Source: Chloroflexia bacterium
Lineage (GTDB): Bacteria > Chloroflexota > Chloroflexia > Thermomicrobiales > JALYUS01
DNA length: 12,026 bases
Direction: 5' to 3'
NCBI GenBank assembly: GCA_025928215.1
Contig: JAICJW010000102.1
Span: forward strand, 1 to 12,026
Positions within the stretch are counted from its first letter, which is position 1; every line of letters starts with the position of its first letter. The notes below the pieces were generated by a model, which saw only the letters and a program-made list of their open reading frames with translations, did no database searches and was not told the origin of the DNA. Positions 1-6,268 of this stretch are shown piece by piece. The position numbers were made by a program, and so were the translations under genes.

Positions 1-512
1 ATCCGGTTGTAGACCGTCTCCGGGTTGGCGGTGACGACGACCCGGCCATAATCCTGCCGCAGTGTTATGGCCGCATTCTTGTCAAAGTATTGCGAGGCGC
101 GCAGCCGTTCGAACATCACCTCGGTGTTGGCGGAGAGTTCGACGAGGGAACCATCGAACAATGAGACCGTAATTTGTGTGTCATCGCCGGTGCGGATCGT
201 ATCGCCTTCGTTGATGCTGCCGCCATTCGCGATGTCATACCAGTACGATTGCTGCCGCGCGCGCGCCTGCGCCACCTGCGCCTGACTGCCGGTAATGATC
301 TGACCGACCGTCCCGCCGCGCGGCTTCGTCGCGTTCGCCCGGTAGGTGGTGAAGCCCGCCGTCAGGCCCGTTGCCAAAAGCGCGAAGCAGGCGAAACTGA
401 CAAGCAGCACGCGCCACGCGCTCCGCATTTGGGCGTGCGCGGAGCGCGGCACCGGCGCGAGCGGCGCCGGCGAACCTTTCGCGAGTGGTGACGTTCCGTG
501 ATTCGTGGCCAT
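1..512 (-). CDS. FecR-domain membrane-anchored protein, N-terminal part (cut by window edge)
   Basis: I translated this reading frame directly: it runs open from an ATG at 512 to the window edge, 170 codons, with its 3' end outside. The N-terminus is Pro/Ser/Ala-rich (residues 1-30). A single hydrophobic helix follows at about residues 34-53 (WRVLLVSFACFALLATGL), then a short linker. From about residue 67 the protein resembles a FecR-type beta domain: GDTIRTGDD (103-111) followed by VSLFDGSLVELSANTEV (116-132), matching the family pattern of a Thr-Gly turn, then DGS, then a hydrophobic residue-Leu. FecR domains are periplasmic or extracytoplasmic, and in classical cases pass a signal to an anti-sigma factor; many stand-alone versions have no known role. 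With one N-terminal helix, the domain should lie outside the membrane. A promoter sits upstream at 565-593. The ribosome-binding site is weak (GGGG only two bases before ATG). The rest of the protein and any sigma-factor partner are not visible. Confidence 0.72.
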   Translation of the reverse strand, partial: MATNHGTSPLAKGSPAPLAPVPRSAHAQMRSAWRVLLVSFACFALLATGLTAGFTTYRANATKPRGGTVGQIITGSQAQVAQARARQQSYWYDIANGGSINEGDTIRTGDDTQITVSLFDGSLVELSANTEVMFERLRASQYFDKNAAITLRQDYGRVVVTANPETVYNR

Positions 513-564
513 AACCCCATTTCCGATAGCACGGCCCACCGTACGTATACGCGCACCTCACGCT

Positions 565-593
565 ATTGTACGGAGCATACCGGGCATGGTCAA
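565..593 (-). promoter_or_regulatory. Sigma-70-type promoter for the FecR-domain gene
   Basis: On the minus strand TTGACC (593-588) and TACAAT (570-565) are separated by exactly 17 bp, close to the consensus TTGACA/TATAAT. Transcription would start near 558, leaving a leader of about 46 nt before the ATG at 512. The -35 begins just downstream of the tgt stop codon, so the FecR-domain gene has its own promoter even though it follows tgt on the same strand. A second -10-like TATACG (549-544) lies nearer the gene but lacks a -35. Confidence 0.6.
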
Positions 594-598
594 ACCGT

Positions 599-1774
599 CT
601 ACCGCCGACCGCGACTGGCGACAAACTGCGCGCGGGCATCCCCCGCCGCCGTCCGATCCGCTGTCCGGTAACGCGCGCGAAACGCCGCGTGCCGCGCTGT
701 GAACGAACCATCGGGGATCGCACCGCGAATTTCCTCCATCTGCCGGAGGATGAACCAGAGATTGTGGATCGTCGCCAGCCGGTACCAGAGCAACTCTTTC
801 GTCCGATAGAGATGATGCAGATACGCGGCGGAGAACTGGCGGCACGTCGGGCAGCCGCAGGTCGCGTCGAACGCCGCGTGCAAATCGCGATAGCGGGCGT
901 TACCGATGCTCATCCGCCCTTCCGGCGTATACAGCCCGCCGTGGCGTGCCACCCGCGCGGGCAGGACGCAATCGAACATGTCCACGCCACGGGCGACACA
1001 CGCCCAGAGGTCTTCCGGCGCGCCGACGCCCATCAGATAGCGAGGGCGGTCAGCGGGCAACTGCTCCGTCGTCGCGGCGAGCGTCGCGTCCATCTCCGCT
1101 TTCGTCTCGCCGACGCTCAAGCCACCGATCGCGATGCCCGGCACATCACACTGCGCGGCGAACGCGGCCCCCTCGCGGCGGAGTGCGTGACTGAGGCCAC
1201 CCTGCACGATCGCGAAGAGCGCCTGATCGTCGCGCCGTTTGGCGGAGAGCGCCCGCTCCAACCAACGCTGCGTTCGATAGAGCGCGTCGCGCACGGTCGC
1301 ATCGGCGGCGGGGAGCGCGACACATTCGTCGAGCGGCATGATGATATCCGCCCCCAGCGCCTCCTCCAGCGCGATGACGCTTTCCGGCGTGAAGCGGTGT
1401 AGGCTGCCATCGAGATGGGAACGAAAGGTCACGCCATCGTCGTCAACCGTCCGGCGCGCGCCGAGGCTGAAAACCTGAAACCCCCCGCTATCGGTGAGGA
1501 TCGGGCCATCCCAGGCCATGAAGCGATGCAACCCGCCCGCTGCCGTGACCACCGCCGCGCCGGGGCGGAGGCTGAGATGATAGGTGTTTGACAGAATAAT
1601 CTGCGCGCGGACCGCGTGCAGATCGTCCGGGTCGAGCGCCTTTACCGTCGCCTGCGTACCTACCGGCATGAACGCCGGTGTCTGGACAGCACCGTGCGGT
1701 GTCGTGAAGCGTCCGGCACGCGCGCCTGTCTCTCCGTCTACTGCTTCGATGGTGAACGCGAACGGCTCAGGCAT
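599..1774 (-). CDS. tgt: Queuine/preQ1 tRNA-guanine transglycosylase
   Basis: This 391-residue protein exchanges guanine-34 for preQ1 in GUN-anticodon tRNAs, a step of queuosine synthesis in the cytoplasm. The TIM-barrel landmarks are all present: WDGPILTDSGGFQVFSL with general-base Asp95, LDEC (149-152) with Asp149 and Cys151, IVQGG (189-193), GGLSVGE (217-223) and FDCVLP with the presumed nucleophile Asp268. The zinc site is Cys306, Cys308, Cys311 and His337, spaced as in the E. coli enzyme. Cys151 and Val221 sit where preQ1-specific bacterial enzymes have Cys and Val, so preQ1 rather than queuine is the likely substrate. The loop after the nucleophile reads LPARVARHG where LPTRNARNG is usual, a mild divergence. 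Length is about 15 residues above typical, mostly a C-terminal tail. The ATG at 1774 puts GRFTTPHG at its normal distance from the start. There is no Shine-Dalgarno sequence, and a -10-like box lies just upstream. Confidence 0.97.
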   Translation of the reverse strand: MPEPFAFTIEAVDGETGARAGRFTTPHGAVQTPAFMPVGTQATVKALDPDDLHAVRAQIILSNTYHLSLRPGAAVVTAAGGLHRFMAWDGPILTDSGGFQVFSLGARRTVDDDGVTFRSHLDGSLHRFTPESVIALEEALGADIIMPLDECVALPAADATVRDALYRTQRWLERALSAKRRDDQALFAIVQGGLSHALRREGAAFAAQCDVPGIAIGGLSVGETKAEMDATLAATTEQLPADRPRYLMGVGAPEDLWACVARGVDMFDCVLPARVARHGGLYTPEGRMSIGNARYRDLHAAFDATCGCPTCRQFSAAYLHHLYRTKELLWYRLATIHNLWFILRQMEEIRGAIPDGSFTARHAAFRARYRTADRTAAGDARAQFVASRGRR

Positions 1775-1779
1775 GCGCG

Positions 1780-1786
1780 TATACTA
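1780..1786. promoter_or_regulatory. Overlapping divergent -10 elements between tgt and the thioesterase gene
   Basis: The plus strand reads TATACT at 1780-1785, a near-perfect -10 that would start the thioesterase mRNA near 1792, 29 nt before its ATG. The minus strand reads TAGTAT at 1786-1781. Its last base is seven bases upstream of the A of the tgt start, the spacing expected if tgt is leaderless (+1 at or beside the ATG). Neither strand shows a good -35, so this rests on the -10 boxes alone. Confidence 0.45.
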
Positions 1787-1820
1787 TCCGTGGCATGGAA
1801 TGCCGCAGGGGGAGAAATGC

Positions 1821-2315
1821 ATGGCAGAGACGACAGCGCATCGCCCGGCACTGGTCCGCACGCGCTACGCGGAGACCGATCAAATGGGCTTCATCTATCA
1901 CAGCAACTTCTTTGCCTACTTCGAGATTGGCCGCTGCGAACTCGTCCGCGCCACGGGGATGACGTACGCGGACCTCGAAATGAATGGTATCCAGATGCCG
2001 CTCAAGGAGTGCGGCGCGCAGTTCCGCCGTGCCGCAAAATACGACGATTTGCTCGCCATCAGCACGCGCGTCGAGGTGCTGACCGGCGTGCGCATCCGCT
2101 TCGGCTATCAGGTCCATCGCATCGCGGCGGGCGCGGCAACGCATCTGGCGGAGGGGTTCACCGATCATCTCTTCATTGACCGTTCGGGACGCCCGACCCG
2201 CGTCCACAAACGCCCGGAGGTCTGGCCCGCGTTGGAGCGACTGCTCGCGCTCGACACCTTCCCGGCACTCGACCCCGATGCCCTGGCGGCGACTGCCGAC
2301 GCACTGCTACGCTGA
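1821..2315 (+). CDS. Hot-dog-fold acyl-CoA thioesterase, YbgC/FadM (4HBT) family
   Basis: A 164-residue single-domain protein of the 4-hydroxybenzoyl-CoA thioesterase superfamily, expected to hydrolyse acyl-CoA thioesters in the cytoplasm as an oligomer of hot-dog domains. The diagnostic N-terminal motif is RYAETDQMGFIYHSNFFAYF, with Asp20 in the place of the catalytic Asp of YbgC-type enzymes and the YHSNFF segment that begins the central helix. Length is slightly above the usual 130-150 because of a C-terminal extension (about 140-164). I chose the ATG at 1821 because GGGGGAG (1808-1814) lies at a good distance. An in-frame ATG at 1800 would add seven residues but lacks a ribosome-binding site. 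The gene diverges from tgt and converges on tatA with a 9-bp overlap of the two ends. Acyl-CoA genes lie a few kilobases downstream, but the substrate cannot be told from the sequence. Confidence 0.9.
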   Translation: MAETTAHRPALVRTRYAETDQMGFIYHSNFFAYFEIGRCELVRATGMTYADLEMNGIQMPLKECGAQFRRAAKYDDLLAISTRVEVLTGVRIRFGYQVHRIAAGAATHLAEGFTDHLFIDRSGRPTRVHKRPEVWPALERLLALDTFPALDPDALAATADALLR

Positions 2316-3032
2316 TTTCCGGCGGCTGTACTTGCTGCCGGAGACGCTGCCACCGACAACTTTCCGGTGTCCATTCGTCGCGGTCGCAGGCGCGGTCGAA
2401 ACGGTGGTTACGGGCTCCGGCGTGGCGAGGGCGTCCGTGACAATCGCCGGTTCGGCGAGGGGGGCGGCATTGAGTGTCTGCGGTTCGATTGCCGGAGCGG
2501 CCACGACGAGCGTCACGAGGTCCGCGAAGGGGTCGGCCTTCGTGGCAACCGTCGGCGCTGCCGATGCCGTCGCCGCCTCCGCTTCCCGCGCCGCCAGTGC
2601 GTCCGCATAGGGCGTCGTCACGGTGATCGGTTCCGGCGGAGCCGGTTCCAACACAGCGGTCGCCGCTTCAGTCGCTGCCGCCGGTTCGAGCGCGGCGAGG
2701 CCGGAATCACTCGACGACGTGGCGCCCGCAGCCACCGCCGCTTTGGGGCTGTCCATCTTGAAGGCATCGGTCAGGTCAAGCTGGCTGCGCAGGTCGGCTT
2801 GCGTCGCTTCCAGTTCACCGCGCAGATCACCGGCGATATTCTGGAACTCCTGCCGCAGATCGCCGGTGGCGGCATCGAACTCCTTCGTCAGTTCGCTCGT
2901 ATAGCGGCGGAAATCGCGTATCGTCTTTCCGACTTGCGCGGCCATCCCCGGTATCTTGTCCGGCCCGAACATGACAATTGCGATCACGAGGATAACCATC
3001 AGTTCTGGCGCGCCGATACCGAAGAATTCCAT
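2307..3032 (-). CDS. tatA: Twin-arginine translocase subunit, TatA/TatB family, with long Ala/Pro-rich tail
   Basis: TatA-type proteins form the oligomeric membrane-passage element of the Tat pathway, which exports folded proteins. From ATG 3032 the protein has 241 residues. A short N-terminal stretch (MEFFGIGAPE) leads into one membrane helix (about 11-21), then the hinge FGPDKIPG (22-29) and an amphipathic helix (GKTIRDFRR, 35-43), which is the family's diagnostic order. Next come four 11-residue repeats (47-90). A long Ala/Pro/Thr-rich, probably disordered region (about 97-222) follows, and then a basic C-terminus ending SKYSRRKSA. Typical TatA is 60-90 residues, so the tail is unusual; length alone suggests TatB, while the FGP hinge suits either. 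A GTG at 3050 would add six residues, but MEFFGIGAPE is the usual kind of TatA start. No tatC is in the window. An extended -10 promoter lies upstream at 3098-3106. Confidence 0.9.
   Translation of the reverse strand: MEFFGIGAPELMVILVIAIVMFGPDKIPGMAAQVGKTIRDFRRYTSELTKEFDAATGDLRQEFQNIAGDLRGELEATQADLRSQLDLTDAFKMDSPKAAVAAGATSSSDSGLAALEPAAATEAATAVLEPAPPEPITVTTPYADALAAREAEAATASAAPTVATKADPFADLVTLVVAAPAIEPQTLNAAPLAEPAIVTDALATPEPVTTVSTAPATATNGHRKVVGGSVSGSKYSRRKSA
2319..2341. terminator. Candidate hairpin at the convergent thioesterase/tatA ends
   Basis: CCGGCGGC (2319-2326) and GCTGCCGG (2334-2341) can form an 8-bp stem with one G-U pair and a 7-nt loop, starting four bases after the thioesterase stop codon and inside the last codons of tatA. 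There is no T-run on either side, so this is at best a weak or Rho-assisted terminator. In GC-rich coding DNA a chance hairpin is a real alternative. Confidence 0.25.
2763..2894 (-). repeat. Four tandem 11-residue (hendecad) repeats within TatA
   Basis: Residues 47-90 of TatA read as four consecutive 11-mers: ELTKEFDAATG, DLRQEFQNIAG, DLRGELEATQA and DLRSQLDLTDA. The pattern is Asp/Glu-Leu at positions 1-2, Glu/Gln at 5, a large hydrophobic residue at 6 and a small residue at 11. Eleven-residue periodicity is typical of helices that lie on a membrane surface or form right-handed coiled coils. The repeats directly continue the amphipathic helix after the FGP hinge. Confidence 0.7.
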
Positions 3033-3097
3033 GGTGTTCGTGTTCTCCACTCATTGAACGGGGATCAAGCCCTTGCGAAGCGACCCCTCTTCCACTC

Positions 3098-3106
3098 AGT
3101 ATACCA
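3098..3106 (-). promoter_or_regulatory. Extended -10 promoter for tatA
   Basis: The minus strand reads TGG immediately followed by TATACT (TATACT at 3103-3098), a full extended -10 element that needs no -35, and none is evident. Transcription would begin near 3091, about 59 nt before the ATG at 3032. The core is the palindrome GTATAC (3099-3104), so the plus strand also carries TATACC (3100-3105), a weaker candidate -10 for the divergent glycosyltransferase gene. Confidence 0.5.
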
Positions 3107-3143
3107 TTCGCGCGGTATGGCGCGCATGAGGGAGGCGGATGGT

Positions 3144-4262
3144 ATGGCACGGATCGCGATAGATGCACGGCTGTGCGCGTACCGGCAGGGCGGTATCGCA
3201 TCCTATACGCGCCATCTCGCGGCCGCCCTCGCCCCGGAGCTCGCGGCGCGCGGCCACACCCTCATTCTCGGTCATGCACGGCGCGGGCGACCGCTCCTTC
3301 CCGGTGCAGCTCCGGTGCAGCAACCCCGGCTCTGGACACCGCCGCATCACCGACGAGAGCGATACACCCTCCCGGTCGAGTTTCTGCGCGCGCATCCCGC
3401 GCTTCTGCACAGCCCGGATTTCGTCCCGATTGCCGGGCCGTGGCGGACGGCGATCACCGTGCATGATCTCGATTTCATCCGCCATCCCGACCGGCTAACA
3501 CCGGATGCCCAACGATATTACGGTCAGGTCGCGGTGGCGGTTCACCGCGCCGATGCAATCATCGCCGTCTCGCACGCGACGCGCGATGATCTCGTCTCAT
3601 TGCTCGGCGTGGATGCGGACACCGTGAGAGTGATCCACGAGGCCGCTGACCCACTCTTCGGGCCGCCTAAAGAAGATAGCAGCGGTGAGCCTATCCGGTA
3701 TTTCCTTATGGTCGGCACGATTGAGCCACGCAAGAATCACGAGACCCTGCTCGATGCCTATGCCGTATACCGGTGTGCGGCCGCCGATCCCGCCGCGCTC
3801 ATCGTTGCCGGGGCGGAGGGATGGCATGCCGACCGCACCGTCGCGCGGCTGCGGGAGGAACCGGGCGTCACCTGGCTCGGCACGGTCACACCGGAGGCGT
3901 TGGTGCCGCTGTATCATGGGGCGTTGGCACTTTTGATGCCCTCGTGGGATGAGGGTTTCGGCTTGCCGGTCATGGAGGCGATGGCGTCGGGTACGCCGGT
4001 GGCGATCAGCACGGCGCGCGCGCTCATCGAGATCGCCGGTAATGCCGCCGTCACTGCCGCGCCAGACGACACGCGCGCCTGGGTGACGGCAATGCACAGA
4101 CTGGATGAAACGTCGCTCCGCGCGGATTTGCGGGAGCGGGGCTATGGGCAGTCCGCGCGGTATTCGTGGGAACGGGCGGCGCGCGAAACGGCGGACGTCT
4201 ACGACCGGCTGCTTGCGCGACCGCATGGGACGATGGGGCGAAGGAGGAAACGTGCCAATTGA
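3144..4262 (+). CDS. GT4-family glycosyltransferase (GT-B fold)
   Basis: A 372-residue cytoplasmic or membrane-associated retaining glycosyltransferase that would transfer a sugar from a nucleotide-sugar donor. The N-terminal acceptor domain begins with a Rossmann strand (RIAIDARL) and a glycine loop (QGGIASYTRHL, 15-25). It continues through HSPDF (89-93), VHDLDF (106-111) and AIIAVSHATRDDL (138-150). The C-terminal donor domain opens with LMVGTIEPRKN (188-198), a hallmark of this group, and carries the EX7E motif in SWDEGFGLPVMEAMASGTPV with Glu270 and Glu278. I preferred the ATG at 3144 because GGGAGG (3130-3135) is eight bases upstream; in-frame ATGs at 3117 and 3126 are possible but less well placed. 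The stop overlaps pth by 11 bp. No other polysaccharide or lipid-glycan genes are nearby, so donor and acceptor are unknown. Confidence 0.92.
   Translation: MARIAIDARLCAYRQGGIASYTRHLAAALAPELAARGHTLILGHARRGRPLLPGAAPVQQPRLWTPPHHRRERYTLPVEFLRAHPALLHSPDFVPIAGPWRTAITVHDLDFIRHPDRLTPDAQRYYGQVAVAVHRADAIIAVSHATRDDLVSLLGVDADTVRVIHEAADPLFGPPKEDSSGEPIRYFLMVGTIEPRKNHETLLDAYAVYRCAAADPAALIVAGAEGWHADRTVARLREEPGVTWLGTVTPEALVPLYHGALALLMPSWDEGFGLPVMEAMASGTPVAISTARALIEIAGNAAVTAAPDDTRAWVTAMHRLDETSLRADLRERGYGQSARYSWERAARETADVYDRLLARPHGTMGRRRKRAN
4241..4247 (+). promoter_or_regulatory. Ribosome-binding site fixing the GTG start of pth
   Basis: AAGGAGG (4241-4247) lies four bases before the GTG at 4252, inside the last codons of the glycosyltransferase gene. 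It supports GTG 4252 over the in-frame ATG further upstream (4225), which would add residues before the conserved GLGNPG motif. Confidence 0.7.
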
Positions 4263-4890
4263 CGCGCTGATCGTCGGCCTCGGCAATCCGGGCAAGGAGT
4301 ACGAGCGCACGCGCCACAATATCGGCTTCATGGCGGTGAGCGCCTTCGCGCGCCGGAACGACATGCGTTTCAGCGGTAAACGGATGCAGGCGGAGATCGC
4401 CACCGGGCATGCGGAGGGGCTGTCGGTCGTCGTCGCCCGCCCCCAGACCTTCATGAATTCGTCCGGTACGAGTGTCGGTCAACTCGTTCATTGGTATAAG
4501 GTACCAACGCGGCGCGTCCTAATCGTCTATGACGAGGTGGATTTGCCCTTCGGCACGCTCCGCTTGCGCCCCTCCGGCAGCGCGGCGGGGCATAAGGGAA
4601 TCGGCAGCATTATCATGGCGCTCGGCACGCAGGAGATACCCCGACTCCGGCTCGGCATTGGCCGCCCACCCGGCGGCGGCAAGGCGATGGGGCACGTCCT
4701 CAAACTCTTCGCGCCGAGCGAGCGAGCCGCGCTGGAAAAGGAAATTCTGCCCGCCGCCATCGAAGCGATCCGCCTCTGGCTCACCGAGGAAATGGACGAG
4801 GTGATGCGCGTCGTCAACGCGCCACGTGAATCATCCACAACCGAGCAACAACCAGCCGCACGCAGCCGGCAGGAAGGAAGCCCGCAATGA
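4252..4890 (+). CDS. pth: Peptidyl-tRNA hydrolase (Pth)
   Basis: Cleaves the ester bond of peptidyl-tRNAs that drop off ribosomes, recycling tRNA in the cytoplasm. The 212-residue protein starts at a GTG, giving the typical order IVGLGNPGKEYERTRHNIGF with Asn12 and the catalytic His22. It continues with PQTFMNSSG (Asn69), YDEVDLP (Asp94), and GHKGIGSI (113-120) followed by GTQEIPRLRLGIGRP. These residues match E. coli Asn10, His20, Asn68 and Asp93. At the position of E. coli Asn114, a tRNA-contacting residue, this protein has Lys115. The last 25 residues (Ser/Gln/Glu-rich) extend past the usual end near 185-195. It overlaps the glycosyltransferase by 11 bp, and its TGA overlaps the next gene's ATG (4887-4890), so it is probably co-translated with both. 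Confidence 0.96.
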   Translation: MPIDALIVGLGNPGKEYERTRHNIGFMAVSAFARRNDMRFSGKRMQAEIATGHAEGLSVVVARPQTFMNSSGTSVGQLVHWYKVPTRRVLIVYDEVDLPFGTLRLRPSGSAAGHKGIGSIIMALGTQEIPRLRLGIGRPPGGGKAMGHVLKLFAPSERAALEKEILPAAIEAIRLWLTEEMDEVMRVVNAPRESSTTEQQPAARSRQEGSPQ

Positions 4891-5759
4891 GCGAGCGCGA
4901 CGCGACGATAGAAAGGATAGCCGTGATCGGTGCCGGAGCGATGGGCGCGGGCATCGCGCAAACCGCCGCCGCTGCCGGTCTCCCCGTCACGATGATTGAT
5001 GTGGACGAGGCCGCGATTGCACGCGGGGCGCGCACGATCGCCGGATCGCTCGACCGGAGCGTCAAAAAGGGAACGCTCTCGTCGGACGACGCGGGTGCAA
5101 TTAGCGCGCGTGTGACCGGCACGACCGATTTCGCGCGTGTCGCGGACTCTGATCTGGTGATCGAGGCGGCGTTCGAGGATGAGGCGGTGAAGCGGGACAT
5201 CTTCCGTCGCCTCGACGCGGCATGTCCGCCCCCTACGATCCTCGCCTCCAACACCTCCTCGATCTCGATCACCGTGCTCGGGGCGGCGACGAACCGTCCT
5301 GACCGCGTCATCGGCATGCACTTCTTCAACCCCGTCCCGATGATGAGCCTCGTCGAAATCGTGCGCGGCGCGCGGACGAGCGACGTGACGCACGCAGCGA
5401 CCGAGACACTCGCCCGCGCGCTCGGCAAGACGCCCGTTGCGGTGCGGGACTACCCCGGCTTCGTCTCGAACCGCATCCTGATGCCGATGCTCAACGAGGC
5501 GATCTTCTGTTTGATGGAGGGCGTCGCCGACCGGGACGCGATAGACACCGTGATGAAACTCGGCATGGCACACCCGATGGGGCCGCTCCAACTGGCGGAC
5601 TTCATCGGCCTCGATGTCTGCCTCAGCATCATGGAAGTCCTGCATCGCGGCCTCGGTGATGACAAATATCGCCCTTGCCCCCTCCTGCGTCAGATGGTCG
5701 CGGCGGGCAAACTGGGCCGGAAGAGCGGCGATGGATTTTATTCCTATGCACCCAAATGA
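4887..5759 (+). CDS. 3-hydroxyacyl-CoA (3-hydroxybutyryl-CoA) dehydrogenase
   Basis: NAD(P)-dependent oxidoreductase interconverting (S)-3-hydroxyacyl-CoA and 3-oxoacyl-CoA, used in beta-oxidation or in reductive C4 pathways. At 290 residues it has the stand-alone Hbd/PaaH length. The Rossmann motif is IGAGAMGAGIAQ (14-25). Catalytic and binding residues are Ser124 (in SNTSS), His145 (in GMHFFNPVP), Glu157 and Asn195 (in GFVSNR), with the same spacings as clostridial and human enzymes. The C-terminal domain carries KLGMAHPMGPLQLADFIGLD (224-243) and the terminal GRKSGDGFYSY. It starts inside the pth stop as ATGA with AGGAAGG upstream. A 77-bp gap follows before the mutase subunit. I leave the gene symbol open because hbd, paaH and mmgB cannot be told apart here. 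Confidence 0.95.
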   Translation: MSERDATIERIAVIGAGAMGAGIAQTAAAAGLPVTMIDVDEAAIARGARTIAGSLDRSVKKGTLSSDDAGAISARVTGTTDFARVADSDLVIEAAFEDEAVKRDIFRRLDAACPPPTILASNTSSISITVLGAATNRPDRVIGMHFFNPVPMMSLVEIVRGARTSDVTHAATETLARALGKTPVAVRDYPGFVSNRILMPMLNEAIFCLMEGVADRDAIDTVMKLGMAHPMGPLQLADFIGLDVCLSIMEVLHRGLGDDKYRPCPLLRQMVAAGKLGRKSGDGFYSYAPK

Positions 5760-5836
5760 AGGCAATCCGGGTACACTCATTGAGATTGCGGGCACCCGTA
5801 TCACCGCGAATTCGGTAAAGATTGGGAGCAACTGCG

Positions 5837-6268
5837 ATGGAGAATCGCCCGATCCGCGTTTTGATCGCGAAGGTTGGCCTCGACGGCCACGACCGGGGCG
5901 CGAAAGTCCTCACGCGCGCGCTTCGCGACGCCGGCATGGAAGTAATCTATACCGGCTTACACCAGACACCCGAAATGGTTGTCGAGGCGGCGATGCAGGA
6001 GGATGTGGACGTGCTGGGCCTCAGCAGCCTCTCCGGCGCGCATGCGACGCTCTTTCCCCGCGTCATCGCCGGTCTGCGTGCGGTCGGCCTCGATGACATC
6101 CTGATCGTCGCGGGCGGCGTCATCCCGGCAGACGACGTGACGGCACTGAAGGAGGCAGGTGTCGCAGCGGTCTTCGGACCCGGCACCGCTCTCGCGACGA
6201 GCATCGCTTTCATCAAGGAGCACGCGCCGCGCAACCGCCGCCTCGCGAAGCCCGGCGGTGGGTCATGA
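5837..6268 (+). CDS. Methylmalonyl-CoA mutase, free-standing cobalamin-binding subunit
   Basis: A 143-residue Rossmann-like B12-binding domain corresponding to the C-terminal part of methylmalonyl-CoA mutase, the adenosylcobalamin enzyme interconverting methylmalonyl-CoA and succinyl-CoA. The signature motif DxHxxG is Asp16-His18-Gly21 (GLDGHDRGAKV), where His18 would be the lower axial cobalt ligand. It is followed by GLSSLSGAH (61-69) and the VAGGVIP loop (91-97) that surrounds the nucleotide tail. Full-length mutase is over 500 residues. The substrate-binding alpha chain is missing from the window, so this must be a split enzyme whose other chain lies elsewhere. GGGAG (5824-5828) eight bases upstream supports ATG 5837 over an in-frame TTG at 5822. 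The TGA overlaps meaB's ATG (6265-6268), matching the known partnership of mutase and chaperone. Confidence 0.94.
   Translation: MENRPIRVLIAKVGLDGHDRGAKVLTRALRDAGMEVIYTGLHQTPEMVVEAAMQEDVDVLGLSSLSGAHATLFPRVIAGLRAVGLDDILIVAGGVIPADDVTALKEAGVAAVFGPGTALATSIAFIKEHAPRNRRLAKPGGGS

Noticed and set aside
235..723. 162-codon minus-strand frame overlapping the FecR-domain gene and the end of tgt
   Set aside because: Out of frame with both supported genes; the other frame gives the membrane helix and FecR motif.
566..1402. 278-codon plus-strand open frame opposite tgt
   Set aside because: Antisense shadow of tgt with Arg-rich composition; tgt is certain from its catalytic and zinc residues.
2367..3143. 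Upstream extension of the glycosyltransferase frame across tatA
   Set aside because: The frame happens to stay open, but it is antisense to tatA, Arg/Gly-rich and lacks motifs. The ribosome-binding site and Rossmann strand place the start at 3144.
4527..5831. Long open frame (434 codons) on the minus strand opposite pth and the 3-hydroxyacyl-CoA dehydrogenase gene
   Set aside because: It lies antisense to two unmistakable genes, is rich in Arg/His/Asp/Gly as expected of a GC-rich shadow frame, and shows no recognisable motif.
5760..5836. Promoter or terminator in the gap before the mutase subunit (TACACT at 5772, TTGAGA at 5780)
   Set aside because: No -35/-10 pair has acceptable spacing, and the CGGGT/ACCCG pairing is only 5 bp.
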